Below the pieces are notes generated by a model. The model had not been told where the DNA came from and did not search any database. It was given only the letters and a program-made list of their open reading frames with translations. From positions 1 through 64,000 of the forward strand of contig CAZICK010000008.1 of NCBI GenBank assembly GCA_964537505.1: a stretch of DNA of 64,000 nt, given 5' to 3'. How positions within the stretch are numbered: position 1 is the stretch's first letter; each line of letters starts with the position of its first letter. Origin of the DNA: DAINBT01 sp036732785. Its GTDB lineage: Bacteria > Planctomycetota > Phycisphaerae > Sedimentisphaerales > SM23-30. A program made the position numbers and the translations under genes. Shown here in pieces: positions 8,205 through 15,462 of the stretch.

Positions 8205-8279
8205 CGGGGTGTAGCTCAGCTTGGCTAGAGCGCCTGCTTTGGGAGCAGGAAGTCGCAGGTTCAAATCCTGTCACCCCGA
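8205..8279 (+). tRNA. tRNA-Pro (anticodon TGG)
   Basis: Acceptor arms CGGGGTG (8205-8211) and CACCCCG (8272-8278) pair fully, with discriminator A at 8279. The anticodon stem CCTGC/GCAGG encloses TTTGGGA with anticodon TGG. The T arm contains GGTTCAAATCC. CCA is not encoded. Confidence 0.95.
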
Positions 8280-8505
8280 TTGCCGTAATCCTTTGTAAAG
8301 TAAGATAGTTACAAAGAGATGGTACCAGGAATCTTTCGCACTTTTTTTCTGGTAGTCTTCATCTGGTCTTATCTTCCATTTGGTGCCTGCGATTTACCTC
8401 AACAATTCCCAACCACCAGGAATAATCGCTTACGCGTATCTGCCTTCTCGCCGCCCCCCCCCCCCGCCCCACCGATTCACAGACTTACCACCGATCTAAC
8501 CACCT
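8280..8505. other. intergenic stretch with a C-run
   Basis: No convincing gene. A 62-codon frame (8319-8507) has a hydrophobic start but no ribosome site, and runs through an 11-base C homopolymer (8455-8465). I treat it as non-coding. Confidence 0.5.
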
Positions 8506-8557
8506 AAAAAAAAAGCCCCGAAGGGGCCCTCAAAGGCTCTGTTCCGGACCTTTGAGG
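8506..8557 (-). terminator. terminator of the sigma/anti-sigma operon
   Basis: Leftward transcripts meet a 9-bp stem (8528-8536 with 8549-8557), then GCCCC-TTC-GGGGC (8515-8527) followed by nine T residues (8514-8506). It lies 90 bp past the anti-sigma-type gene. Confidence 0.8.
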
Positions 8558-8644
8558 ACCTCTCCTTCGTGGGTTTGAGGTAAAGATAAATCTAACTGTC
8601 TCGTATGCCGCTATCGGCAATTATCGCGTCGCACTTTTGACTTT

Positions 8645-9493
8645 TTATTTCTTCAGGCGACGATCTATAACTTTTCCGCCTTTCGCTTCTATCTCGAACA
8701 TACTTTCAGGTATTTCCTTGTCCGCTTCCAGCACCACAACATGACTCATCAGCTTGCCGGAGGTGCCGCTAAAGCGTTTGACTTCGTAGATCAACCGTTC
8801 TTTTTTGTCCAGAATATATTCAAAGCGATCACCATTCATGGTCGAGACGATCTTCAGGCACGATTCTCCTTTATAGATCACCTCTTCGCATCTGAGCACT
8901 TCGCTCTTATTGGTAACATCGCCGGACAGCGTGTATGTCTCCGAGAAAAACAGACCTCCCAATTCGCTCAGGATCGCCATTTCCGGCCCCGGTCCTTCCG
9001 CGTCGCTGATCACCAGGACATTGGTTTTATCGTTATAATTATAGCGTTTACGGCCATCACTGGTTTGAACAATACCGTCGATCTCCATGCGGAAACTATC
9101 AGGCCGTCGCCACCACATTTCGGCAGAGATACCTTTACCGCCGTTGGGCGTGGTCATAGTGAAATGTATGCTTTGTAATTGAGTAGTTTTTTCTATGGCT
9201 GTCGCCCACGCTGCCTGTGGGTCTTCGATGCCCGGGCTTAGCAAAGATATAGCCCCCAGGAAGATGGCAAAAACCGCCGCTGCCGCCAGAGCTGCCCTAA
9301 TCGCAAAACGCAGCTTTACTCCAACAAATGACGCCTCTTTGCCCACGGACGCCTCCAGGGCCCATTGATCCGCCGGAAGCGACTCAAGAAGCTGACGGCG
9401 CAACTGCGTATGTCCCTGAGTAAATTCTTCGTAGCGACGCACTAGATTGTTATCGAAGGTATCCATATTTTTTTCGTTTCTCTCATGTGCCAT
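8645..9493 (-). CDS. membrane-anchored probable anti-sigma factor with LolA/RseB-like domain
   Basis: A 282-residue protein starting 8 bp after the ECF sigma gene, so almost surely its regulator. Residues 1-60 are cytoplasmic and charged and lack a Cys/His zinc-binding anti-sigma motif. One membrane helix lies at about 63-86. The remainder is outside the membrane and resembles the lipid-binding LolA/LolB/RseB type fold (segments IHFTMTTPNGGKGISAEMWW, SFRMEIDG, RFEYILDKKERLIYEVKRF). By analogy with RseA/RseB, the outer domain could sense an envelope signal and the short inner part hold the sigma factor. Function is inferred from context. Confidence 0.65.
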   Translation of the reverse strand: MAHERNEKNMDTFDNNLVRRYEEFTQGHTQLRRQLLESLPADQWALEASVGKEASFVGVKLRFAIRAALAAAAVFAIFLGAISLLSPGIEDPQAAWATAIEKTTQLQSIHFTMTTPNGGKGISAEMWWRRPDSFRMEIDGIVQTSDGRKRYNYNDKTNVLVISDAEGPGPEMAILSELGGLFFSETYTLSGDVTNKSEVLRCEEVIYKGESCLKIVSTMNGDRFEYILDKKERLIYEVKRFSGTSGKLMSHVVVLEADKEIPESMFEIEAKGGKVIDRRLKK

Positions 9494-9500
9494 GTGATTC

Positions 9501-10034
9501 TCAACTCTCCGGGTTTCCTATGTATTTTTCGATTTTCTTCCTCGCTTTGGCCAGCAGACGATAAAGTCCGCTACGTGACATTCCTAAAATCTTTTGAGCC
9601 TGCTCAGCGTCCTGCTCCTGTAAATAATAAACGTGCAAAGCCAGTCGCTCCTGCTCGTTCAGCTTGCTGATCGCTTCTTTCAAGTCCAGTAGTTGCTCAT
9701 CTGAGTCGCTTTTCTGGGCCGTTATCGTTTCCGCCGGGTTCAAACCTGCCAGGACGTGCCTGTCTCTCAGTCGGCCTCGAATATATTCCCGGCAAACATT
9801 TCGTGCCATACCCACCAGCCACGGCCCGAATCGATCCGGATCAGCCAGCTTATTCAGTTTTACATAGGCTCTTAAAAACACCTCCTGACCCAAATCCTGG
9901 GCCCCGGTCACATCTCTGGTAACATCATAACAAACAGCCCGAATCAATGCGGCATATCGGTCGTAAAGTTCTCCGAAAGCCGCCTTGTCACCTTCCAGCG
10001 TCTTAAGTACCAAAGTCGCATCCGAAACGCTCAA
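9501..10034 (-). CDS. ECF-family RNA polymerase sigma factor
   Basis: A 177-residue sigma-70 family protein with region 2 (FGELYDRYAALIRAVC through GAQDLGQEVFLRAYVKL) and region 4 (KLNEQERLALHVYYLQEQ then a helix-turn-helix ILGMSRSGLYRLLAKARKK), and no regions 1 or 3. The TTG start at 10034 is chosen because AGGAGG sits 7 bases before it. It heads a two-gene leftward operon with its membrane partner. Target promoters are unknown. Confidence 0.88.
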   Translation of the reverse strand: MSVSDATLVLKTLEGDKAAFGELYDRYAALIRAVCYDVTRDVTGAQDLGQEVFLRAYVKLNKLADPDRFGPWLVGMARNVCREYIRGRLRDRHVLAGLNPAETITAQKSDSDEQLLDLKEAISKLNEQERLALHVYYLQEQDAEQAQKILGMSRSGLYRLLAKARKKIEKYIGNPES

Positions 10035-10366
10035 CCCGGCACCTCCTGTCCCAGCCAGACTACATGCCAGCCGAAACAGACGCTCATTACTCGGCCTTTC
10101 ATATTACTTAGTGGCCGAACGTCTGTGATTCGTCCCAAAAAAGTTGGTAAAAAAAACTCATATTTCATGGCAAAACACCACAACTCTTTTATTCGCAAAG
10201 AGTTATACAATTTAAGCGTATCGGAATTTGTATTTAACTTACGTTCTCTCGATAGGTTAACACAATACCATCGGTACTTTTCCGGCTTGATTTTCGTAAT
10301 TCCTTTACTCGAAACGAATTATAGAAAATATGAAACAAAATCCTTATAGCGGTCAGGTATTAACTC
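10035..10366. other. divergent intergenic region between the sigma gene and hflX
   Basis: AT-rich, with no supported gene. It holds the sigma-gene ribosome site at its left end and an AACTCTT/AAGAGTT inverted repeat near 10180-10205. Confidence 0.4.
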
Positions 10367-10396
10367 TTGACATTACCATACCCTAAACTCTATACT
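10367..10396 (+). promoter_or_regulatory. promoter of hflX
   Basis: TTGACA at 10367-10372, 18-bp spacer, TATACT at 10391-10396; about 67 bp of leader precedes the TTG start of hflX. Confidence 0.7.
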
Positions 10397-10469
10397 CCAT
10401 GAAGAGATATTCGTACAGTTATGTTCGGATTTTTACTTTATCGCTCTTGAGCGCTATTTGTTGTAACCA

Positions 10470-11789
10470 TTGGAAAATAAAAGAAATAACCTCAAAGTGG
10501 CCAGTGAGACCGCCCTACTGGTTCACGTGGAATTACCGGGCAGTTCGCTGGGCGCTGTCCAATCGCTTGCCGAGTTGGAATCGCTCGCCGAAGCCGCTGG
10601 GGCTATAGTATTGGGGCGTGTCCGACAGAAGCGGAGCAGGGTCAGCCCCGCTCTGTACATCGGTAAAGGCAAGGCTGAGGAGATCGCTCAAAAAGTTGAG
10701 CAGGATGGTGTCGATGTCGTCATATTCGATAACGACCTTTCTCCAGCCCAGATCCGCGAACTCGAAAAAATCATCCACTGCAAGGTTCTGGACCGCAGCG
10801 AGCTTATCCTTGATATTTTTGCTTCCCGAGCCCGCACGGCCGAGGCCAGGATGCAGGTGGAGTTGGCTCAACTGGAATACACCTACCCTCGTCTGGCCCA
10901 CATGTGGTCGCATCTGGATACCGTCGTGGGCGGTGGTGGCGCCGGCGCGATTGCTGCGGTCGGCGGTATCGGCACCAGAGGTCCTGGCGAATCTCAGCTT
11001 GAGATCGACCGACGGCTGGTCAATAAACGTATCGCCGCCTTGCGCCGCCAAATCGAGCAGGTTGACGAACGCAAAAAACGCCAGGTTCAGTCTCGCAGTG
11101 AACATTTTACTGTCGGACTTGTCGGTTATACCAACGCCGGCAAAACCACGCTCATGAACACCCTGACCGGCACCAACGCCTTTGTCGCCGATCAGCTTTT
11201 CGCCACCCTGGATACCAAGACCGCCCGCTGGAATCTGGGCGGTGATCTGTACGCTTTGCTCAGTGATACGGTAGGTTTTGTCCGCAATCTGCCTCATAAG
11301 CTGGTCGCTTCATTTCGGGCCACGCTGGAAGAAGCCATTCACGCTGATCTTTTGCTTCACGTTGTGGACATCTCTCACCCTCAAGCCGACTCGCAGATCG
11401 AAGCGGTGAACAGTGTACTGGCCGATCTGCACTGCGACGAAAAAGACATCCTACTGATCTTCAACAAGATTGACGTGCCCGGTCTTGCCAGTCGTTGTGA
11501 TACCTTTACTACTCTTTATCCCGACGCGATTGCTCTTTCTGCCCGCACCGGCGTCGGAATCGATCAGCTTATTGAAACCGCCAGCACCTACGTCACCGGA
11601 GAAATATTGCATCTGCGGGTCATTTGCAGCCAGGCCAACGGTCGCATACGTGGCTATCTGCACACCCACGGCACCATCATTGCCGAGGAATACACCGATT
11701 CCCAGATTATTTTCGAAGCCCGTCTCGGCCGACGGCAACTACCCGGTCTGAAAAATCTCAAGCCCCTGACCTGCGAAATTATCTTGTAG
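10470..11789 (+). CDS. hflX: GTPase HflX
   Basis: A 439-residue ribosome-associated GTPase that in other bacteria splits stalled 70S ribosomes after stress. The N-terminal HflX domain (ALYIGKGKAEEI, DNDLSPAQIRELE) is followed by a glycine-rich linker (GGGGAGAIAAVGGIGTRGPG, about 154-173) and the G domain: G1 GYTNAGKTT (219-227), G3 DTVGFVRNLP and G4 NKID. Length and order are normal. The family's typical N-terminus fits the TTG start at 10470, though no clear ribosome site is visible. Confidence 0.93.
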   Translation: MENKRNNLKVASETALLVHVELPGSSLGAVQSLAELESLAEAAGAIVLGRVRQKRSRVSPALYIGKGKAEEIAQKVEQDGVDVVIFDNDLSPAQIRELEKIIHCKVLDRSELILDIFASRARTAEARMQVELAQLEYTYPRLAHMWSHLDTVVGGGGAGAIAAVGGIGTRGPGESQLEIDRRLVNKRIAALRRQIEQVDERKKRQVQSRSEHFTVGLVGYTNAGKTTLMNTLTGTNAFVADQLFATLDTKTARWNLGGDLYALLSDTVGFVRNLPHKLVASFRATLEEAIHADLLLHVVDISHPQADSQIEAVNSVLADLHCDEKDILLIFNKIDVPGLASRCDTFTTLYPDAIALSARTGVGIDQLIETASTYVTGEILHLRVICSQANGRIRGYLHTHGTIIAEEYTDSQIIFEARLGRRQLPGLKNLKPLTCEIIL

Positions 11790-11791
11790 TC

Positions 11792-12898
11792 TCAGACGTA
11801 TCCCTCAATCAATGTATCGCCATCGAATTGTTGGGTGTTAACATCTTCGAGTTTGTCTAACTCGTCGGCAAAATCGATAGTCGGGACATCTTCGCCGCCG
11901 CCGATGACGACCGGGGCGATATAGACCATTACTTTATCGGCCAGTCGCTGCTGCCAGAACGCCTTTAATACCGTCGGACCACCTTCCACCAGTAAATCTG
12001 TCAGACCGCGCGAACCCAAATCGGTCAGCACCGCCACAAGATCGACCCGCCCGTGATGATCGCTTACCGGCGTCACCTGGCAGCCGAGGTCATTGAGCAT
12101 TTTGACTTTTTCATGTTCTTTATCGACCGTCGCTTGCAGCGTATATATTATCACCGGCGTATCGCCGGTCGTCTGTGCCAGTTTACTTTCAGGGGGCATC
12201 GCCAATTTGCTGTCGAGCACCACCCGTATCGGTTGGATGGTTTTCTTTTCTGCCAGGCGCACCGTCAGCAGTGGATCGTCGGCCTTGACCGTTCCTATTC
12301 CCACCAGTATCGCTCCGCACCGGCTGCGCAACTGGTGTACGTGATGCCGTGACTTTTCGTTGGTGATCCATCGCTGCCGCGAGCCGCTCGGCCAGGCCAG
12401 TTTGCCGTCGGTGCTTTGTGCCCATTTCAATATTACCTGGGGTTGGCCGGTTTTGAGCAATTTGAAAAAACCGGCGTTGAGCCGCCGGGCTTCCTTTTGG
12501 CAGCAGCCCACGGTCACGTCGATTCCGTGGTCACTGAGCCACTTTGCCCCATTGCCTGCCACCTGCTCAAATTCATCCAGCGTGGCTATTTCTACGCGTG
12601 CAATCCCCGCCTGGGCTATCGCTTCGGTGCATGGGCCGGTCTTGCCGTGATGGCAGCATGGCTCTAATGTGACAAACATCACCGACCCGGCCGGATTGTT
12701 ACCTTTGCTGTGGCAGTCACTTATCGCTTCGACCTCCGCGTGAGGCCCACCGTAGCGTCTGTGATAGCCCTGTCCAATCACCAGGTCGTCTTTGACAATC
12801 ACCGCCGCCACCTGCGGGTTTGGCGCCACCTGCCCTGCCCCTTTTGTCGCCAAACGCAGTGCCTGGCGCATATATTTTTCCATCTGGCTCTGGTCCAT
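11792..12898 (-). CDS. ribD: riboflavin biosynthesis protein RibD (deaminase/reductase)
   Basis: A 368-residue bifunctional enzyme for the second and third steps of riboflavin synthesis. The N-terminal deaminase has the zinc site HAE (His53, Glu55) with PCC and Cys90 (Cys81 and Cys90 as ligands). The C-terminal reductase begins around 150 (QVILKWAQSTDGKLA) and contains the NADPH-binding segment and the LVEGGPTVLKAFWQQ motif. It faces hflX tail to tail with 2 bp between them. No other rib genes are nearby. Confidence 0.93.
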   Translation of the reverse strand: MDQSQMEKYMRQALRLATKGAGQVAPNPQVAAVIVKDDLVIGQGYHRRYGGPHAEVEAISDCHSKGNNPAGSVMFVTLEPCCHHGKTGPCTEAIAQAGIARVEIATLDEFEQVAGNGAKWLSDHGIDVTVGCCQKEARRLNAGFFKLLKTGQPQVILKWAQSTDGKLAWPSGSRQRWITNEKSRHHVHQLRSRCGAILVGIGTVKADDPLLTVRLAEKKTIQPIRVVLDSKLAMPPESKLAQTTGDTPVIIYTLQATVDKEHEKVKMLNDLGCQVTPVSDHHGRVDLVAVLTDLGSRGLTDLLVEGGPTVLKAFWQQRLADKVMVYIAPVVIGGGEDVPTIDFADELDKLEDVNTQQFDGDTLIEGYV

Positions 12899-12958
12899 AT
12901 TCCCATTATAACCTACTCAAGGCCCAATACCACCCTGCGGATAATCCGCTTTTTTGCC

Positions 12959-12987
12959 TTGTTATTCTCTGGTTTTCTTGCTAGAAT
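12959..12987 (+). promoter_or_regulatory. promoter of the small membrane protein gene
   Basis: TTGTTA at 12959-12964, 17-bp spacer, TAGAAT at 12982-12987, about 48 bp before the start codon at 13035. Confidence 0.6.
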
Positions 12988-13034
12988 CTCAGCAACATGG
13001 AGGGTTTTTTGTTTTATGTTGTTAGGAGAGTACC

Positions 13035-13265
13035 ATGCAGTTAACAGAGTCCATTTTGGCCGAGGCCACCACTGACACCACCAAACAGATAGGGGAAATT
13101 TATCGGCAGTTTAATCTGCTGCCGGATCGGGGTTTACAGATTATGTGGGTCTTGATAATAGTGATTTCCATGGCGGTCATTGCGATTTTCCTGCGCCAGA
13201 AAGAAATCGCCAAAAATCAGGTGAATTTGGCCAAGCTGATCGAGCGACTAGTCGATAAAGAGTAG
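13035..13265 (+). CDS. small single-span membrane protein
   Basis: A 76-residue protein with one hydrophobic helix at about 36-53 (IMWVLIIVISMAVIAIFL) between a polar N-terminal half and a basic amphipathic C-terminus (KEIAKNQVNLAKLIERLVDKE). A GGAGA ribosome site precedes ATG 13035 and a consensus-like promoter lies upstream, so it is expressed as its own unit. Function not recognised. Confidence 0.65.
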   Translation: MQLTESILAEATTDTTKQIGEIYRQFNLLPDRGLQIMWVLIIVISMAVIAIFLRQKEIAKNQVNLAKLIERLVDKE

Positions 13266-13389
13266 TGTTATAAAGGCTTAGCAGGCAACAATAAAACGTA
13301 TAACCGAACGATGATCGCTGGTTTTGTGGGCGATGGTTTTGTGCGTTACAAAAACAGTGGGTTTTTGCAACGCAAAGGAGCAAAAAAAT

Positions 13390-15363
13390 ATGGAAAAAAC
13401 AACAAATTTGGCAAAATTGTTACTGGTTTTGATTGTCTTTTGCCTATCATCCGGTTTGGTATGGGCCGATAATTCGCCGGTAATTCTGCAAATCAGCAAC
13501 AACGACGAGATCGCCGGGAATATCGCGATAGAGTTGTTTCCCGATGATGCTCCTGTCACTGTGGAAAATTTCCTGAAATATGTCAATGATGGTTTCTACG
13601 ATGGTCTTGTCTTTCATCGGGTTATCAATGGCTTTATAATTCAGGCGGGTGCTTTTTATCCTGACCTGAGCTATAACACCCCTACGTATCCCAATATCAT
13701 AAATGAAAGCGCTAATGGTCTGAGCAATTTACGCGGCACGCTTGCCATGGCACGCATTTACGCGGCGGACTCGGCCAGTTCTCAGTTTTTCATCAATCAG
13801 GATGACAATATCGGTCTGGACCGCGCCTACGCCTACGACGGTGTTGGTTATTGTGTTTTAGGTAAGGTCATCGACGGTATGGACCTGGTTGACGCCATTG
13901 CCGAGACGCCCACTGATTTAGCCTGGTTTCCCTATTATAACAGTTTGATGAACTATGTTCCGCAAACGCCCGTGGTCATCGAGCAGGCTTATGTACGCAT
14001 TTTCACTGCCGATAGTTGTGATCTGAGCGATGTTCCTTTTCTCTGTGCTAAGCCCGGTGAGGTTCGTACATATCGCGGCCAGGGAGGTTTGACCAGGCAT
14101 GGCTATGTCCAAAGGGCTTCCTACCAGCAGATGCTGGGTGTCAACTGTCTGAGAATTGATGAAAGCTATAACCCGCGGATAAATGAGGAGAGTTTCTGTA
14201 TTCTGGCGGCCCGGGACACTCGCGGTAACTGCTGGATATTTATGCTGGTCGAAAATGGCCAAGTCCAATTCAAGGCTCAATCACTTCAGCAGATTATACC
14301 TTTCAGCACCATGGACAATTCTTATTTTAGTTTGATGACCGAGAACTATGATCAGGATGAGCACGTTCTGCCGAACCTGAGCGCCGAGGCGGCTGAGAAG
14401 TTTGAAGATTTTGAAGGTGAAACCGTTTTAGTAATAGATGTTGACGATGACGATACTGAGACCGGGCAGTCATATTATAACGAGACTATGGGGCTGGTTC
14501 TGAAGGTTTTGGATAGTACCGGCGATCTCGACGGCGATGGTTGGTTTCTCGACCAGCAGCCTACAGCGATAACCATTAGCAAGAGCAGTTTCAAGGCCGG
14601 TAAGACAGCGCAAAGCGATTCCTTCAGTGTCGCGGGAATTGTTGACGACCTGCCCACAGATGAGCAAGCCGAACCAGCCGATTTTCTTTCCCTTCGAGTG
14701 GGGCCATATACCGTTGATATCGATCTGGAGGCTGATGGCTGGAAAGACAGCGATACCAGCCACAGTTACAAAGGTTCGACCGATGGGACGGATCAGCTTA
14801 CTTTTAATGTCAGTACGAAAAAGAATACCTTCTCCATCGCAGGCAAGAAAGTCGATCTTTTTGGTTTGAGTTATCCCATTGCGGTTGAGATTGCCATCGG
14901 CGATTATCACGCTATGGGGCTGGTTCCCGAGCAGGGCAAGGCTCTGCCTATAACGTTCTTAAGCGGCTATGGTGATTTTATGCGTGTTATGGCCAAAAAT
15001 GTCAAACTCAAACTCGACAAAAAAGGGCGGGAAAACGCTGACTCACTTACCGTTCAAGGCGAACTTGCCCTTGAGGATGGCTTTGTGAATCTGAACGAAC
15101 AGGAGGTGACCGTTTACTGGGGCGAGACTTACGGTGACTCCATCCCCATCGGCGGGTTGATCCGAAAAGGCCCGGGCAATAAATACACATACAAAAAAGC
15201 AAAAGATTTCGGCGGTACCATCAGCAGTGCATTGTTTGATCTCGACAAAGGGATATTTAAAATCGTTGTCAAAAATGCCTCACTCGGTCCCGAACCAGAC
15301 GGTGCTGTTGAGTTTACTTTGCAAATTGGCGATTTCATGCAAATCGTGCCTGTGGAGTTATGA
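13390..15363 (+). CDS. exported cyclophilin-type peptidyl-prolyl isomerase with repeated C-terminal domain
   Basis: The start at ATG 13390 is set by an AAAGGAGC ribosome site; an upstream in-frame ATG lacks one. A signal peptide (to about residue 27) precedes a cyclophilin domain of about 170 residues (FHRVINGFIIQAGA, NLRGTLAMARIYAADSASSQFFIN). Next come about 180 residues of unknown type ending in a Ca-loop-like DLDGDGW, and two divergent repeats of about 115 residues, each ending in a similar strand (AVEIAIGDY, EFTLQIGDF). Cyclophilins usually end after the first domain, so about two thirds of this 657-residue protein is extra. It is probably a periplasmic folding factor with an attached binding tail; the tail's role is inferred. 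Confidence 0.8.
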   Translation: MEKTTNLAKLLLVLIVFCLSSGLVWADNSPVILQISNNDEIAGNIAIELFPDDAPVTVENFLKYVNDGFYDGLVFHRVINGFIIQAGAFYPDLSYNTPTYPNIINESANGLSNLRGTLAMARIYAADSASSQFFINQDDNIGLDRAYAYDGVGYCVLGKVIDGMDLVDAIAETPTDLAWFPYYNSLMNYVPQTPVVIEQAYVRIFTADSCDLSDVPFLCAKPGEVRTYRGQGGLTRHGYVQRASYQQMLGVNCLRIDESYNPRINEESFCILAARDTRGNCWIFMLVENGQVQFKAQSLQQIIPFSTMDNSYFSLMTENYDQDEHVLPNLSAEAAEKFEDFEGETVLVIDVDDDDTETGQSYYNETMGLVLKVLDSTGDLDGDGWFLDQQPTAITISKSSFKAGKTAQSDSFSVAGIVDDLPTDEQAEPADFLSLRVGPYTVDIDLEADGWKDSDTSHSYKGSTDGTDQLTFNVSTKKNTFSIAGKKVDLFGLSYPIAVEIAIGDYHAMGLVPEQGKALPITFLSGYGDFMRVMAKNVKLKLDKKGRENADSLTVQGELALEDGFVNLNEQEVTVYWGETYGDSIPIGGLIRKGPGNKYTYKKAKDFGGTISSALFDLDKGIFKIVVKNASLGPEPDGAVEFTLQIGDFMQIVPVEL

Positions 15364-15462
15364 TCCGCAATTTTTCGGATTTGCCACAGCCAAACAAGAT
15401 GAGACGGCCGTTTGTACGGTGTATTGTGGAGGGGGGCTGCGGTACGTTATTTTCGCAACAGT

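Noticed and set aside
8205..8279. Protein-like frames running through tRNA-Pro on both strands.
   Set aside because: They are translations of the tRNA itself.
8455..8465. C homopolymer as a possible phase-variable site.
   Set aside because: It lies in a frame without ribosome site or recognisable protein, so a switch is unsupported.
10135..10152. AAAGTTGGTA similar to the left end of the MITE-like element.
   Set aside because: Only one partial end without a matching inverted partner nearby.
10399..10608. A frame starting just after the hflX promoter that overlaps the hflX start.
   Set aside because: No ribosome site; overlaps the stronger hflX frame in another phase.
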